This document shows positions 6,732-13,881 of a stretch of DNA of 17,938 nucleotides, one piece after another. The stretch comes from Acidobacteriota bacterium (GTDB lineage Bacteria > Acidobacteriota > Terriglobia > Acidiferrales > UBA7541). The notes beneath the pieces were generated by a model. That model was not told the DNA's origin and searched no databases. It saw only the letters and a program-made list of their open reading frames with translations. Each line of letters begins with the position of its first letter. Position 1 is the first letter of the stretch. The translations under genes were made by a program, and so were the position numbers. The stretch is from positions 1-17,938 of the forward strand of contig PMOP01000484.1 of the NCBI GenBank assembly GCA_003161495.1, in the 5' to 3' direction.

Positions 6732-6760
6732 ATCCTATGCCGGACCCAAACCATTGTCAA
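6732..6760 (-). promoter_or_regulatory. Sigma70-type promoter for the haem/propeller gene
   Basis: Minus strand: TTGACA (6760-6755, perfect), a 17-base spacer and TAGGAT (6737-6732, 4/6). Predicted start near 6725, with a leader of about 89 bases before the ATG at 6636. Confidence 0.6.
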
Positions 6761-6923
6761 TCGGTGGTTTGCAAAGGGTTTGCGTGGAATAAGGCATGCA
6801 AAAAAGAAATTTATTGATTAAGTTCCAATCCGAACGACCCTGCGCGAAAAAACGTCAGCAATCGTAAAATACATAGCGCACACCTCGCAAAATGACCAGC
6901 CGCCCGCTTTTACAACATTCTCC

Positions 6924-6951
6924 TTGCAAATCCTCCGCGAAATTACATAAT
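6924..6951 (+). promoter_or_regulatory. Candidate promoter for the receptor kinase
   Basis: TTGCAA (6924-6929), a 16-base spacer and CATAAT (6946-6951, 5/6). It lies inside the upstream extension of the kinase frame, about 33 bases before the ATG at 6985, and so supports that ATG over the one at 6892. Confidence 0.4.
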
Positions 6952-6984
6952 AATCCCGATTCTGGCGCGCAAGACTGCCCAGTT

Positions 6985-9900
6985 ATGCAATGCACTCATT
7001 GCCAGGCCGAGAACCCACCCACGGCCGCCAGCTGTGCGAAATGCAGCACCCCCTTGCCGTGGAGCGAGTTAACGATCGGCGCGGCCGGTTCCGAAGTCAC
7101 ACTTCCCCCAGGAGCTTCTCCGCAGGCCACTTCCGCGTGGTCGATCGCCGTCACAAACCCGCATCAGGCTATGTACGGACAGGGTGAAGAGCTGGTCGGA
7201 ACCATGCTCGCGGAACGGTACGAAATTCTGGAATTGCTGGGCCAGGGAGGAATGGGCGCCGTTTATAAAGCGCGCGACACGGAGCTGGAGCGCCTCGTTG
7301 CCCTGAAACTGATCCGCCCTGAACTTGCCAGCAATCCGGAAATTCTCCGGCGATTCAAACAGGAGCTGATCCTGGCTCGCGAAGTTACCCACCGCAACGT
7401 CATTCGTATTTTCGATCTGGGACAGGCCAAGGGATTCAAGTTCATCACCATGGAATTCGTGGAAGGGCACGATCTTCGCGCCGCGCTCCGCGAAAAAACA
7501 AAACTTTCGCCGGAGGAAGCGGTACAGATTGTCGCGCAGATTTGCCGCGCGCTGGAATCCGCGCACACGGCCGGCGTGGTCCACCGCGATCTGAAACCTC
7601 AGAACATCATGCTCGACGCGAAGGGCCGCGTTTTCGTGATGGATTTTGGCATCGCGCATTCCCTCGAGACGCCGGGCATGACGCAGACGGGCGCGCTGAT
7701 GGGCACGCCCGAATATATGTCGCCCGAACAGGCCAGAGGATTCAAGGTCGACGAGCGCTCGGATTTATTTTCACTAGGAATAATTTTTTATGAATTGCTG
7801 ACCGGGATTTCTCCCTACAAAGCGGACACGGCTCTGGCTACTCTTTTGAAGCGCACACAGGAGCGGCCCCAGCCTCCCTCCGAAATCGATTCCGCGATTC
7901 CAAAGGCGATCAGCGATGTGGTGATGAAGTGCCTGGAAATCGACCGCGATCATCGTTACTCGACAGCAAGAGAGATTCTCGAGGATCTTGGACATGAGAG
8001 GCCAACGAGCATACGCACTATCGCGCCGACGATCTCTGCGGCCGTCGCGGCTCCCAAATCCGCGGAGGGCTCGCCTTTCCAGCGGTATCGAATGTGGATT
8101 GCTGGAATCGCCGCCATTATTTTGCTCGCAGCAGCAGGAATTGTTTTCCGCCGCAACATTTTTTCCGGCTCCGCCGCGAACGCGGGCGCGCCGTTGGCGC
8201 AAGCTTCTCTCGCGATTCTTCCGTTCCGAAACGCGTCAGGCGATGCATCGCTCGATTGGCTGGGCCCGAGCCTCGCGGATATGCTCACCACCGATGTGGG
8301 CCAGTCCGCGCACCTGCGCACCATTCCTCCCGATCGTTTGCATCAGGTGCTTTCGGACCTGCGGATTTCTCCGGGAACCCCTATCGATCAGACGATGGTA
8401 GGCCGCATCGCGGAATTCACCAGCGCCGACACGGTTGTTTGGGGGCAATACGCGAAATTCGGCGAACAGATTCGGCTGGACGCCACGCTGCTCGATCTGA
8501 AAACCAACCGCCGCGAGCCGCTCGAAATTGAAGCGGCCAATGAGAAGGAAATTCCGGGAACGGTGGACGGCCTTGCCGAACTCATTCGCAAAAATCTTGC
8601 CGTTTCTCCCGACGTGCTGAAAGAGTTGAAGGCCAGCTCCTTCCAACCGTCTTCCAAATCCGTGCCCGCGCTTCGCGATTACAATCAAGGTGTGCAGTTC
8701 CTGCGCGATGGAAAGAACCTCGAGGCCGTTCCCATGTTCCAGGCCGCTGTCAAAGAAGACCCGCAATTCGCCATCGCGTTCTCCCGCCTTGCGGAAACCG
8801 ATTCCGCGCTGGGACTGGACTCCGATGCGGAACAGTTTTCTCGCAAGGCACTGGACCTGGACCAGCAACTGCCTCTCGCGGAAAAATATCTGATCGAAGC
8901 CAATCACGCCCGCATCATGAAAGACAATGAAAAGGCAATCGCGGCTTATGAAAACCTCGCGAAGACCTCTCCCGGCAATGCGGATGTGGAATACGCTCTC
9001 GGCAGCCTCTATGAAAACACAGGCAGCCTCGACAAAGCTCACACCCAATTCGCCGCCATCCTGCAGGCGGACCCTAAAAACATCAAAGCTTTGTGGCAAC
9101 TGGGTGTTGTCGAATTCATGAAAGACAATCCGCAGGGCTCGCTCGATCCCTTGAACAGAGGTCTGAGCCTCGCCATTCAAGTCGACAACCAGGAGGACAA
9201 AGCTTTGCTGCTGCAGGCTTTGGGAATCTCCTACCGGCTGATGAATCAACCGGAAGACGCCATGCGCAATTATCAAGAGTCGATGGATATCAATCGCCGG
9301 CTCGGGCTCAAGCGGAATCTGGCCAACAATTTCGCGGAAATGGCGCTGGTGCAGAACACGCTTGGCAAACCGGACGCCGCTCTGTCCGATTACAACCAGG
9401 CGCTGCAAATTCTGAATGACATAGGAATGACCAAAGAGTTCGGAGACTCCCTGGTCGATCGAGGAGCGCTGTACCAGACTCTCGGCAATTACGAAAAGGC
9501 GCTGCAGGACTACAAGCAGGCGCTGCAGATTCAACGGGACAACGCCGATGAAAATTATCAGGCGGTATGCCTGAACAATATTGGCGGTGTATATCTGGCC
9601 GAAGGCGACACTGACAACGCGTTAACTTATCTTCAGCAGGCGCTGCAGTTGCGGGAGAAACTCAAGATCCAGGGCGATATCGCCGAGACCGTGTCAAAGC
9701 TAGGCGAAGTGTTCAGCAGGACCGGGCGCTACGACGAGGCGCTCGCATCTTTCATGCGCGCTCTGGACTTGTTGAGGAAAGACGGCAACGGCCGGGGCGC
9801 GGCTGCGGTATCGCGCCAAATCGGGCTTGTATTTCAGCAGCAAGGGCGCTTCGGCGCCGCCGTGAGTGCGATGCAAGATGCAGTGAATGGCTATCGCGCG

Positions 9901-10602
9901 GCGAGCGACCGCAGCGCCGAAATGGTTGGAGCCTTGAACGACCTTGCGGATGCCCTGGCGCAATCAGGGCGCGCAGACGAGGCTGCAAAACTGCAGGATG
10001 AAGCGCAGGCGATGGCGCGAGACATGAAGAACGAGAACCTTCACGCGCTGCTTCTTAACACGCAAGGCGATATACAGTTCTACCGAGGCGACTTCAAAGG
10101 AGCGGGGGAGCATTACGATCAGGCAGCGCGCGCGGCTTCCCATGGAGCGGACCGGGACCTGCAGATGATTTCAAAATTGAATCTGGCCGGCGTTGCGGTT
10201 GCCGATGGGCGCGCACCTTCCGCGGCTCGCGATTTACGGGCTCTCGCGCAACAGGCGGACAATCTGAATATGAAATACCTCGCGCTGGAAAGCTCGATTG
10301 AAATGGCGCAGGCCATGGTGGGCAGCAAGGATTATTCCCATGCGCTGCAAGAGCTGCAAGGTGAGCTGGGCAAAAGCGAGAAACTGGGCACGCGATACCA
10401 GACGGCTCGCATTCAGTTTTTGCTGGGCAACGCGCTCCGCCTCAGCGGAAACACTGCCGATGCCGCCGGGCACTATCGTGAGACTTTGAGTTTGCTGGAC
10501 GATATGAAGAAAGAGCCCGGGGCCGAAAAATTGCTTCAGCGGCAAGATATAAAGGCCATGTACGACGAATCCACGCGCTCCTCGGATGGAAAGAAGAGCT
10601 AG
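6985..10602 (+). CDS. Zinc-ribbon Ser/Thr receptor kinase with TolB-like and TPR domains
   Basis: A 1205-residue Hanks-type (PknB-like) kinase. Residues 1-22 are a zinc ribbon (Cys3, 6, 17, 20). The kinase domain runs about 79-340 with GQGGMG (86-91), the ATP-binding Lys108, HRDLKPQN with catalytic Asp202, DFG with Asp220, and an activation loop reading MTQTGALMGTPEYMSPEQA, so it should be active. One transmembrane helix lies at about 371-390. Outside it, about 406-545 resembles the TolB/FlgO-like domain (ASLAILPFRNASGDASLDWL), and from 564 to about 1180 there are about fourteen TPR units, first 34 residues long, then 40. The expected topology is kinase inside, TPR sensor outside. ATG 6985 is chosen because the protein then begins with the usual MQC-x2-C zinc ribbon; the ATG at 6892 would add 31 residues of no known fold. 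Neither start has a good ribosome binding site. No neighbour suggests the substrate. Confidence 0.9.
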   Translation: MQCTHCQAENPPTAASCAKCSTPLPWSELTIGAAGSEVTLPPGASPQATSAWSIAVTNPHQAMYGQGEELVGTMLAERYEILELLGQGGMGAVYKARDTELERLVALKLIRPELASNPEILRRFKQELILAREVTHRNVIRIFDLGQAKGFKFITMEFVEGHDLRAALREKTKLSPEEAVQIVAQICRALESAHTAGVVHRDLKPQNIMLDAKGRVFVMDFGIAHSLETPGMTQTGALMGTPEYMSPEQARGFKVDERSDLFSLGIIFYELLTGISPYKADTALATLLKRTQERPQPPSEIDSAIPKAISDVVMKCLEIDRDHRYSTAREILEDLGHERPTSIRTIAPTISAAVAAPKSAEGSPFQRYRMWIAGIAAIILLAAAGIVFRRNIFSGSAANAGAPLAQASLAILPFRNASGDASLDWLGPSLADMLTTDVGQSAHLRTIPPDRLHQVLSDLRISPGTPIDQTMVGRIAEFTSADTVVWGQYAKFGEQIRLDATLLDLKTNRREPLEIEAANEKEIPGTVDGLAELIRKNLAVSPDVLKELKASSFQPSSKSVPALRDYNQGVQFLRDGKNLEAVPMFQAAVKEDPQFAIAFSRLAETDSALGLDSDAEQFSRKALDLDQQLPLAEKYLIEANHARIMKDNEKAIAAYENLAKTSPGNADVEYALGSLYENTGSLDKAHTQFAAILQADPKNIKALWQLGVVEFMKDNPQGSLDPLNRGLSLAIQVDNQEDKALLLQALGISYRLMNQPEDAMRNYQESMDINRRLGLKRNLANNFAEMALVQNTLGKPDAALSDYNQALQILNDIGMTKEFGDSLVDRGALYQTLGNYEKALQDYKQALQIQRDNADENYQAVCLNNIGGVYLAEGDTDNALTYLQQALQLREKLKIQGDIAETVSKLGEVFSRTGRYDEALASFMRALDLLRKDGNGRGAAAVSRQIGLVFQQQGRFGAAVSAMQDAVNGYRAASDRSAEMVGALNDLADALAQSGRADEAAKLQDEAQAMARDMKNENLHALLLNTQGDIQFYRGDFKGAGEHYDQAARAASHGADRDLQMISKLNLAGVAVADGRAPSAARDLRALAQQADNLNMKYLALESSIEMAQAMVGSKDYSHALQELQGELGKSEKLGTRYQTARIQFLLGNALRLSGNTADAAGHYRETLSLLDDMKKEPGAEKLLQRQDIKAMYDESTRSSDGKKS

Positions 10603-10695
10603 CGTACAAACGCCGCGCCAAACAAAACACCCTTTTAATGAAGCGAGAAGGCAGAGTTACTCATCTCCGCCTCCCTCAAGCGGGACCGCCGCCGT

Positions 10696-13233
10696 TTATT
10701 TGGTCTGGAAGATCGAGTGGTGCAATATTCCGTCTCCCAGATTTAGAGCCAGGTCCAGGCATGCTCCCTCAGGAACGTTCACCTGCCAGGCGAACAGATA
10801 AAAGCCGCCCCCCAAACCCACTAATCCGGAATTGAATGCAGACTTTATCGTAAGCGAACTGGCAATCACATGTGTCGAACATACACCGCTGTTCGTCGCG
10901 GAGAGACTCACAGTACCCGTTCCGCCATTGGAAGGGGCAAGCTTCAGGCCGTTCACGACAACTTCGCTCCCCTTCTCAACCTGAAAAATAAGCGGGACGA
11001 TGGTTCGTTCTTCAATTTTATTGATGAAGGGAGCGTTGGATACGGGTGCGAAAAACCCTTCGAACTCATAGCCGGCGGAATAGTTGGCTATCGCCGTACT
11101 CGAGTTTCCGGCCCTATCTGTTGCGGTCACCGAATACGTCTGTGGGCCGTTTGCGCCAGTGGGGACAGTGAATGTACTCGTTAACGGGCCGACGCTGAGT
11201 ACACCGCCCAGGCCGCTGTATGTCCCGCAAGAGATCAAGCCAGAAGCCACGGCATGGGAAATGGGGTCGCCGCAATTGTAGGTTGCCGTGACCAAAGTTC
11301 CTGGAAGCGGGGAGGCGTTTGACAACGAAAGGCCCGTGACCGTTGGTGCTGTCAAATCCACGTTGAAAGGCGTTGTCTTGAACATGGCCCAGTTGTTGGC
11401 GCCGTTTAGCGGGTTGTAGACAAGCTCTTCCATATCAGCACAGTCGGTGGAAAAGTAATGCAGTTCCCAGGCGCCTTCTCCGGGGACCACTACGCTTCCT
11501 GTGTTGGTCGTAAATCCAGGAGGAAGCGTGCCAGGCGCCCATAGCAATGGAAATGAAGCGTTACCACAAGGGGCCTCCGGATGTCCGCTAGGCGGAATCG
11601 GATTGATAAGCGTCTGGTCACCTGCTATCGGGTACGTTGGATCGGGGGCCGCCCCCGGTGACTCAAAGCCAAACGTGACCATTTCGCCCGGAGCCGGCGT
11701 GAAATTGTTGATTGGAGATGTGTTGGGCGGGTTGATAAGTGGAGGCGGTGCGCTCGTAAACGACACGGGTACGGTGGTGCTCTTGCTCCAAAGGTGAATG
11801 GCGGGTGTCGTGTTCCATTCGCGCTCGCAGCAGCCCGCAATAAAGGTGGAGTTGGAATGCGTGATCATGGCGATGCCGCTGCAGCAATCCGTGAATGCCG
11901 TGGATTCGCTCTTCGGGCATAACTGGCCCTGTTCCGCGCCCTCCAATACACAATTTGCAGGCGACCAATTGTCGCTGCCCATGGCCATCGTGGGCGCAGA
12001 GCCAGCAGGTATATTCGGCTGCGAAGTGGATATTACATTTCGAAAAAACATGTTTCTCTGCGTGGATTGCGGACAGATATCGCCCGCGAAGGTGATGCCG
12101 TCGGTCGTGCACTGAATTGTGAGTTCCGGGCAGGAAGGGGAACCGCCTAGATCAAGCTGCCCGGGATCGACCAGGCAAGTTGTCTCAGCAAGTGCCGTGC
12201 CGGCAACCATTGCCAGGTAATTCGACGGACTTACGCCCTGGTCGGTAATTCTGGGAACAGGATTGTTCCCGAGAGTGATCGTGCCTGCGTTGAACGCGGT
12301 TGAATAGTCAAAATCAAAACCGATTTGCGTATTGAAATCGAAATTTTGGGCCAAGCTTGTATTTGTAATTGTGCCGCCAGTCAGAGAAATCAAAACCAGT
12401 TGGGCGGTGGCGAAGTCTGAAAACCCGTAGGTTCCGTCGGAGGTCAGGAAATTCACGTCGAAAGAAATCGTGTCTCCCGCAATTAGCTTAAAGGTTGGTG
12501 ACTGCAAAGTGGTGCCAAGCGTGGGGTTTCCAAGACCCACACTCCCTGGAAGGCCATTCGTTCCCGGCCCCTGATAGAGCGAGCCGTACCCTGTGGGCAC
12601 TGAGGCCAGGGTGCTGTTACAGCCGTTGGGGTTTCCGAGATCCCCAGTCTGGCATCCGTTCGTGATCCAGGCAAAGAAAGAGCCGTCCGTTGCCGGTAAA
12701 TTTGGGATGGAAGACGAAGCCCCTCCCGTAAAGCCCGAGAAACCCGCGGATCCCCCGGAGAGAGTCCAACTTGGCGGCAGAATGCCATCATCTTCAAAGG
12801 ATTCATTGAAGCTGGGGCTCACGATGTGGTCAATGGCGAGCGCGGAAGCATAATTTGTGTCACCGGCGTGAGAGACCTCGAACTGCAGGGTGTAGTTTCC
12901 TGCCGGCGTTCCTTCTGGGATGGTGTAAGTAACGTGAATCCAACCCGTTGGTCCTCCGTTGCCGCCGCCGAATTTTCCAACGGCTCCCCCAAAGTTTATT
13001 CCGTTGAGAGTAACCAGGTTTCCGGTGAAGGAATCCGACGAAGGTACCGCCGCGCCAACGCCAGGGTTCAATCCCACCGGCGGCACCGCCGCGCAAGAAG
13101 TGCAGGTGGTGTTGGCTACAAAAAGAGTGTTGGTGGGTGACTGCGCTTGAGCTATCCGGCTGGCGACGCCCATCAGGCAGCAAACGGCTCCTAACTGCAC
13201 GATTAGACGAATTTTCAATTTTGAAATATTCAT
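10696..13233 (-). CDS. Large secreted surface protein with Ig-like and PxKF-like domains
   Basis: An 845-residue exported protein with signal peptide at 1-30 (MNISKLKIRL, hydrophobic core, SRIAQA|Q). After a short Cys-containing segment (CTSC), residues about 65-145 and 145-330 look like beta-sandwich 'choice-of-anchor' modules (YTLQFEVSHAGDTNYASALA, then FNESFEDDGILPPSWTLSGG). The middle third is Gly/Pro/Thr-rich and unrecognised. Residues about 630-710 are an Ig-like repeat (TVTGLSLSNASPLPGTLVTA ... YSVTATDRAGNSSTA), and the last 130 residues resemble the PxKF domain (EFEGFFAPVSNAPFINKIEE ... VPLIFQV). No sortase, PEP-CTERM or barrel tail is visible. ATG 13233 has GGAGG eight bases upstream; the frame extends further, but without a signal sequence. 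Cell-surface or matrix role inferred only. It converges on the kinase gene. Confidence 0.7.
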   Translation of the reverse strand: MNISKLKIRLIVQLGAVCCLMGVASRIAQAQSPTNTLFVANTTCTSCAAVPPVGLNPGVGAAVPSSDSFTGNLVTLNGINFGGAVGKFGGGNGGPTGWIHVTYTIPEGTPAGNYTLQFEVSHAGDTNYASALAIDHIVSPSFNESFEDDGILPPSWTLSGGSAGFSGFTGGASSSIPNLPATDGSFFAWITNGCQTGDLGNPNGCNSTLASVPTGYGSLYQGPGTNGLPGSVGLGNPTLGTTLQSPTFKLIAGDTISFDVNFLTSDGTYGFSDFATAQLVLISLTGGTITNTSLAQNFDFNTQIGFDFDYSTAFNAGTITLGNNPVPRITDQGVSPSNYLAMVAGTALAETTCLVDPGQLDLGGSPSCPELTIQCTTDGITFAGDICPQSTQRNMFFRNVISTSQPNIPAGSAPTMAMGSDNWSPANCVLEGAEQGQLCPKSESTAFTDCCSGIAMITHSNSTFIAGCCEREWNTTPAIHLWSKSTTVPVSFTSAPPPLINPPNTSPINNFTPAPGEMVTFGFESPGAAPDPTYPIAGDQTLINPIPPSGHPEAPCGNASFPLLWAPGTLPPGFTTNTGSVVVPGEGAWELHYFSTDCADMEELVYNPLNGANNWAMFKTTPFNVDLTAPTVTGLSLSNASPLPGTLVTATYNCGDPISHAVASGLISCGTYSGLGGVLSVGPLTSTFTVPTGANGPQTYSVTATDRAGNSSTAIANYSAGYEFEGFFAPVSNAPFINKIEERTIVPLIFQVEKGSEVVVNGLKLAPSNGGTGTVSLSATNSGVCSTHVIASSLTIKSAFNSGLVGLGGGFYLFAWQVNVPEGACLDLALNLGDGILHHSIFQTK

Positions 13234-13352
13234 GATTGCTTCCTCCAGACGGGGCTGTGTGATCTGGGGCCCGATTGCCAATCATGTGTACGTTCGATGT
13301 TCGGGGGATAGGGGACTTATACCTAGCGCCGACCAGTGCACATTAGCGCGGG

Positions 13353-13381
13353 ATTCTGACGATCATCTCTGAGGATGTCAA
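13353..13381 (-). promoter_or_regulatory. Sigma70-type promoter for the 845-residue secreted protein
   Basis: Minus strand: TTGACA (13381-13376, perfect), a 17-base spacer and CAGAAT (13358-13353, 4/6). The start would be near 13346 with a leader of about 113 bases. The leader includes an 11-base palindrome GATTGCCAATC (13273-13283). Confidence 0.55.
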
Positions 13382-13493
13382 GCAAAAAAGCGTGATAGAC
13401 CGAAACCAAAACAGTAATGGTACTCGTAGTCCTCTACCAGATTTATTTATTTCGTTTGGGGGAAAGTGAGATTTGAGCAGGATGCCGCAACGA

Positions 13494-13568
13494 TGGTGCC
13501 GGGGGGGAGAGTTGAACTCCCTACGCCGGCCTTTTCAGGGCCGCGCTCTACCGGTGAGCTACCCCGGC
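13494..13568 (-). tRNA. tRNA-Phe (anticodon GAA)
   Basis: A complete 75-base cloverleaf on the minus strand, CCA included. Acceptor stem GCCGGGG/CCCCGGC (7 bp), D stem GCTC/GAGC with loop ACCGGTA, anticodon stem CGGCC/GGCCG with loop CTGAAAA (anticodon GAA, bases 34-36), a 5-base variable region GCGTA, T stem GGGAG/CTCCC with loop TTCAACT, discriminator A and an encoded CCA. All stems are perfectly paired. A good promoter lies just upstream. Confidence 0.97.
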
Positions 13569-13585
13569 ACCGATGTAGCGAAAAG

Positions 13586-13614
13586 ATTGTACGGGTGCGG
13601 GAGGATAGAAGCAA
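13586..13614 (-). promoter_or_regulatory. Promoter of tRNA-Phe
   Basis: Minus strand: TTGCTT (13614-13609), a 17-base spacer and TACAAT (13591-13586, 5/6). The start would fall about 10 bases before the mature 5' end at 13568, which is typical for a tRNA gene. Confidence 0.7.
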
Positions 13615-13626
13615 GGGGCGGGAGAG

Positions 13627-13682
13627 GAGATTGGAAATTTGAGATTGGAAAATTGAGATTTGAAAATTTGAGATTTGAAATT
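13627..13682. repeat. 14-15-bp AT-rich tandem repeat, four units
   Basis: GAGATT recurs at 13627, 13641, 13655 and 13670 (spacings 14, 14, 15), each followed by a run such as GGAAATTT or TGAAATTT. The units differ by one or two bases. It is purine-rich on the plus strand, like the 9-bp array at 2424-2456. Confidence 0.7.
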
Positions 13683-13881
13683 AAAATCAAATCCTCGGGC
13701 ATTGCAGGCGGCTGCTCGAATTCATGGGGGCGCTGAAAATACGTTTGGGCCTGCCTGCTGCGTTCAACGCGCATCTTTCCATCTTCCTTCAAATCTAAAC
13801 TCGTGCTTTTTAAATCCCAACCACCCACCGAGTGGATCGTCAGGTTTCATCCGAACGCTTCCAATCTCTTATTCACAAACT

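Larger units (their letters stand above)
6637..6984. other. Divergent intergenic region, 348 bases
   Basis: Lies between the divergent haem/propeller gene and the receptor kinase. It holds a strong minus-strand promoter (6732-6760), a leader hairpin (6676-6699) and a weaker plus-strand promoter (6924-6951). The part from about 6780 to 6880 is AT-rich with A runs and shows no convincing gene. Confidence 0.7.
13569..13881. other. Intergenic region between tRNA-Phe and ftsK, 313 bases
   Basis: Holds the tRNA promoter (13586-13614) and a short AT-rich tandem repeat (13627-13682). The remainder to 13881 shows no gene, repeat or clear terminator. A frame on the minus strand across it (13559-13828) overlaps the tRNA and is built partly from the repeat, so I do not count it. 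Confidence 0.6.

Noticed and set aside
6892..6984. Upstream extension of the kinase frame from the ATG at 6892
   Set aside because: The 31 added residues match nothing, a candidate promoter lies within them, and the zinc ribbon at 6985 is the usual N-terminus.
8236..9534. 432-residue open frame on the minus strand inside the kinase gene
   Set aside because: It lies fully antisense to the TPR-coding region, has no recognisable domain, and follows from the codon bias of the real gene.
13494..13568. tRNA-Phe as an integration site for an island carrying the secreted-protein gene
   Set aside because: I found no second copy of the tRNA 3' end in the window and no integrase gene. The tRNA is complete.
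13559..13828. 89-residue minus-strand frame between ftsK and tRNA-Phe
   Set aside because: It overlaps the tRNA, and part of it is translated tandem repeat. No ribosome binding site stands out.
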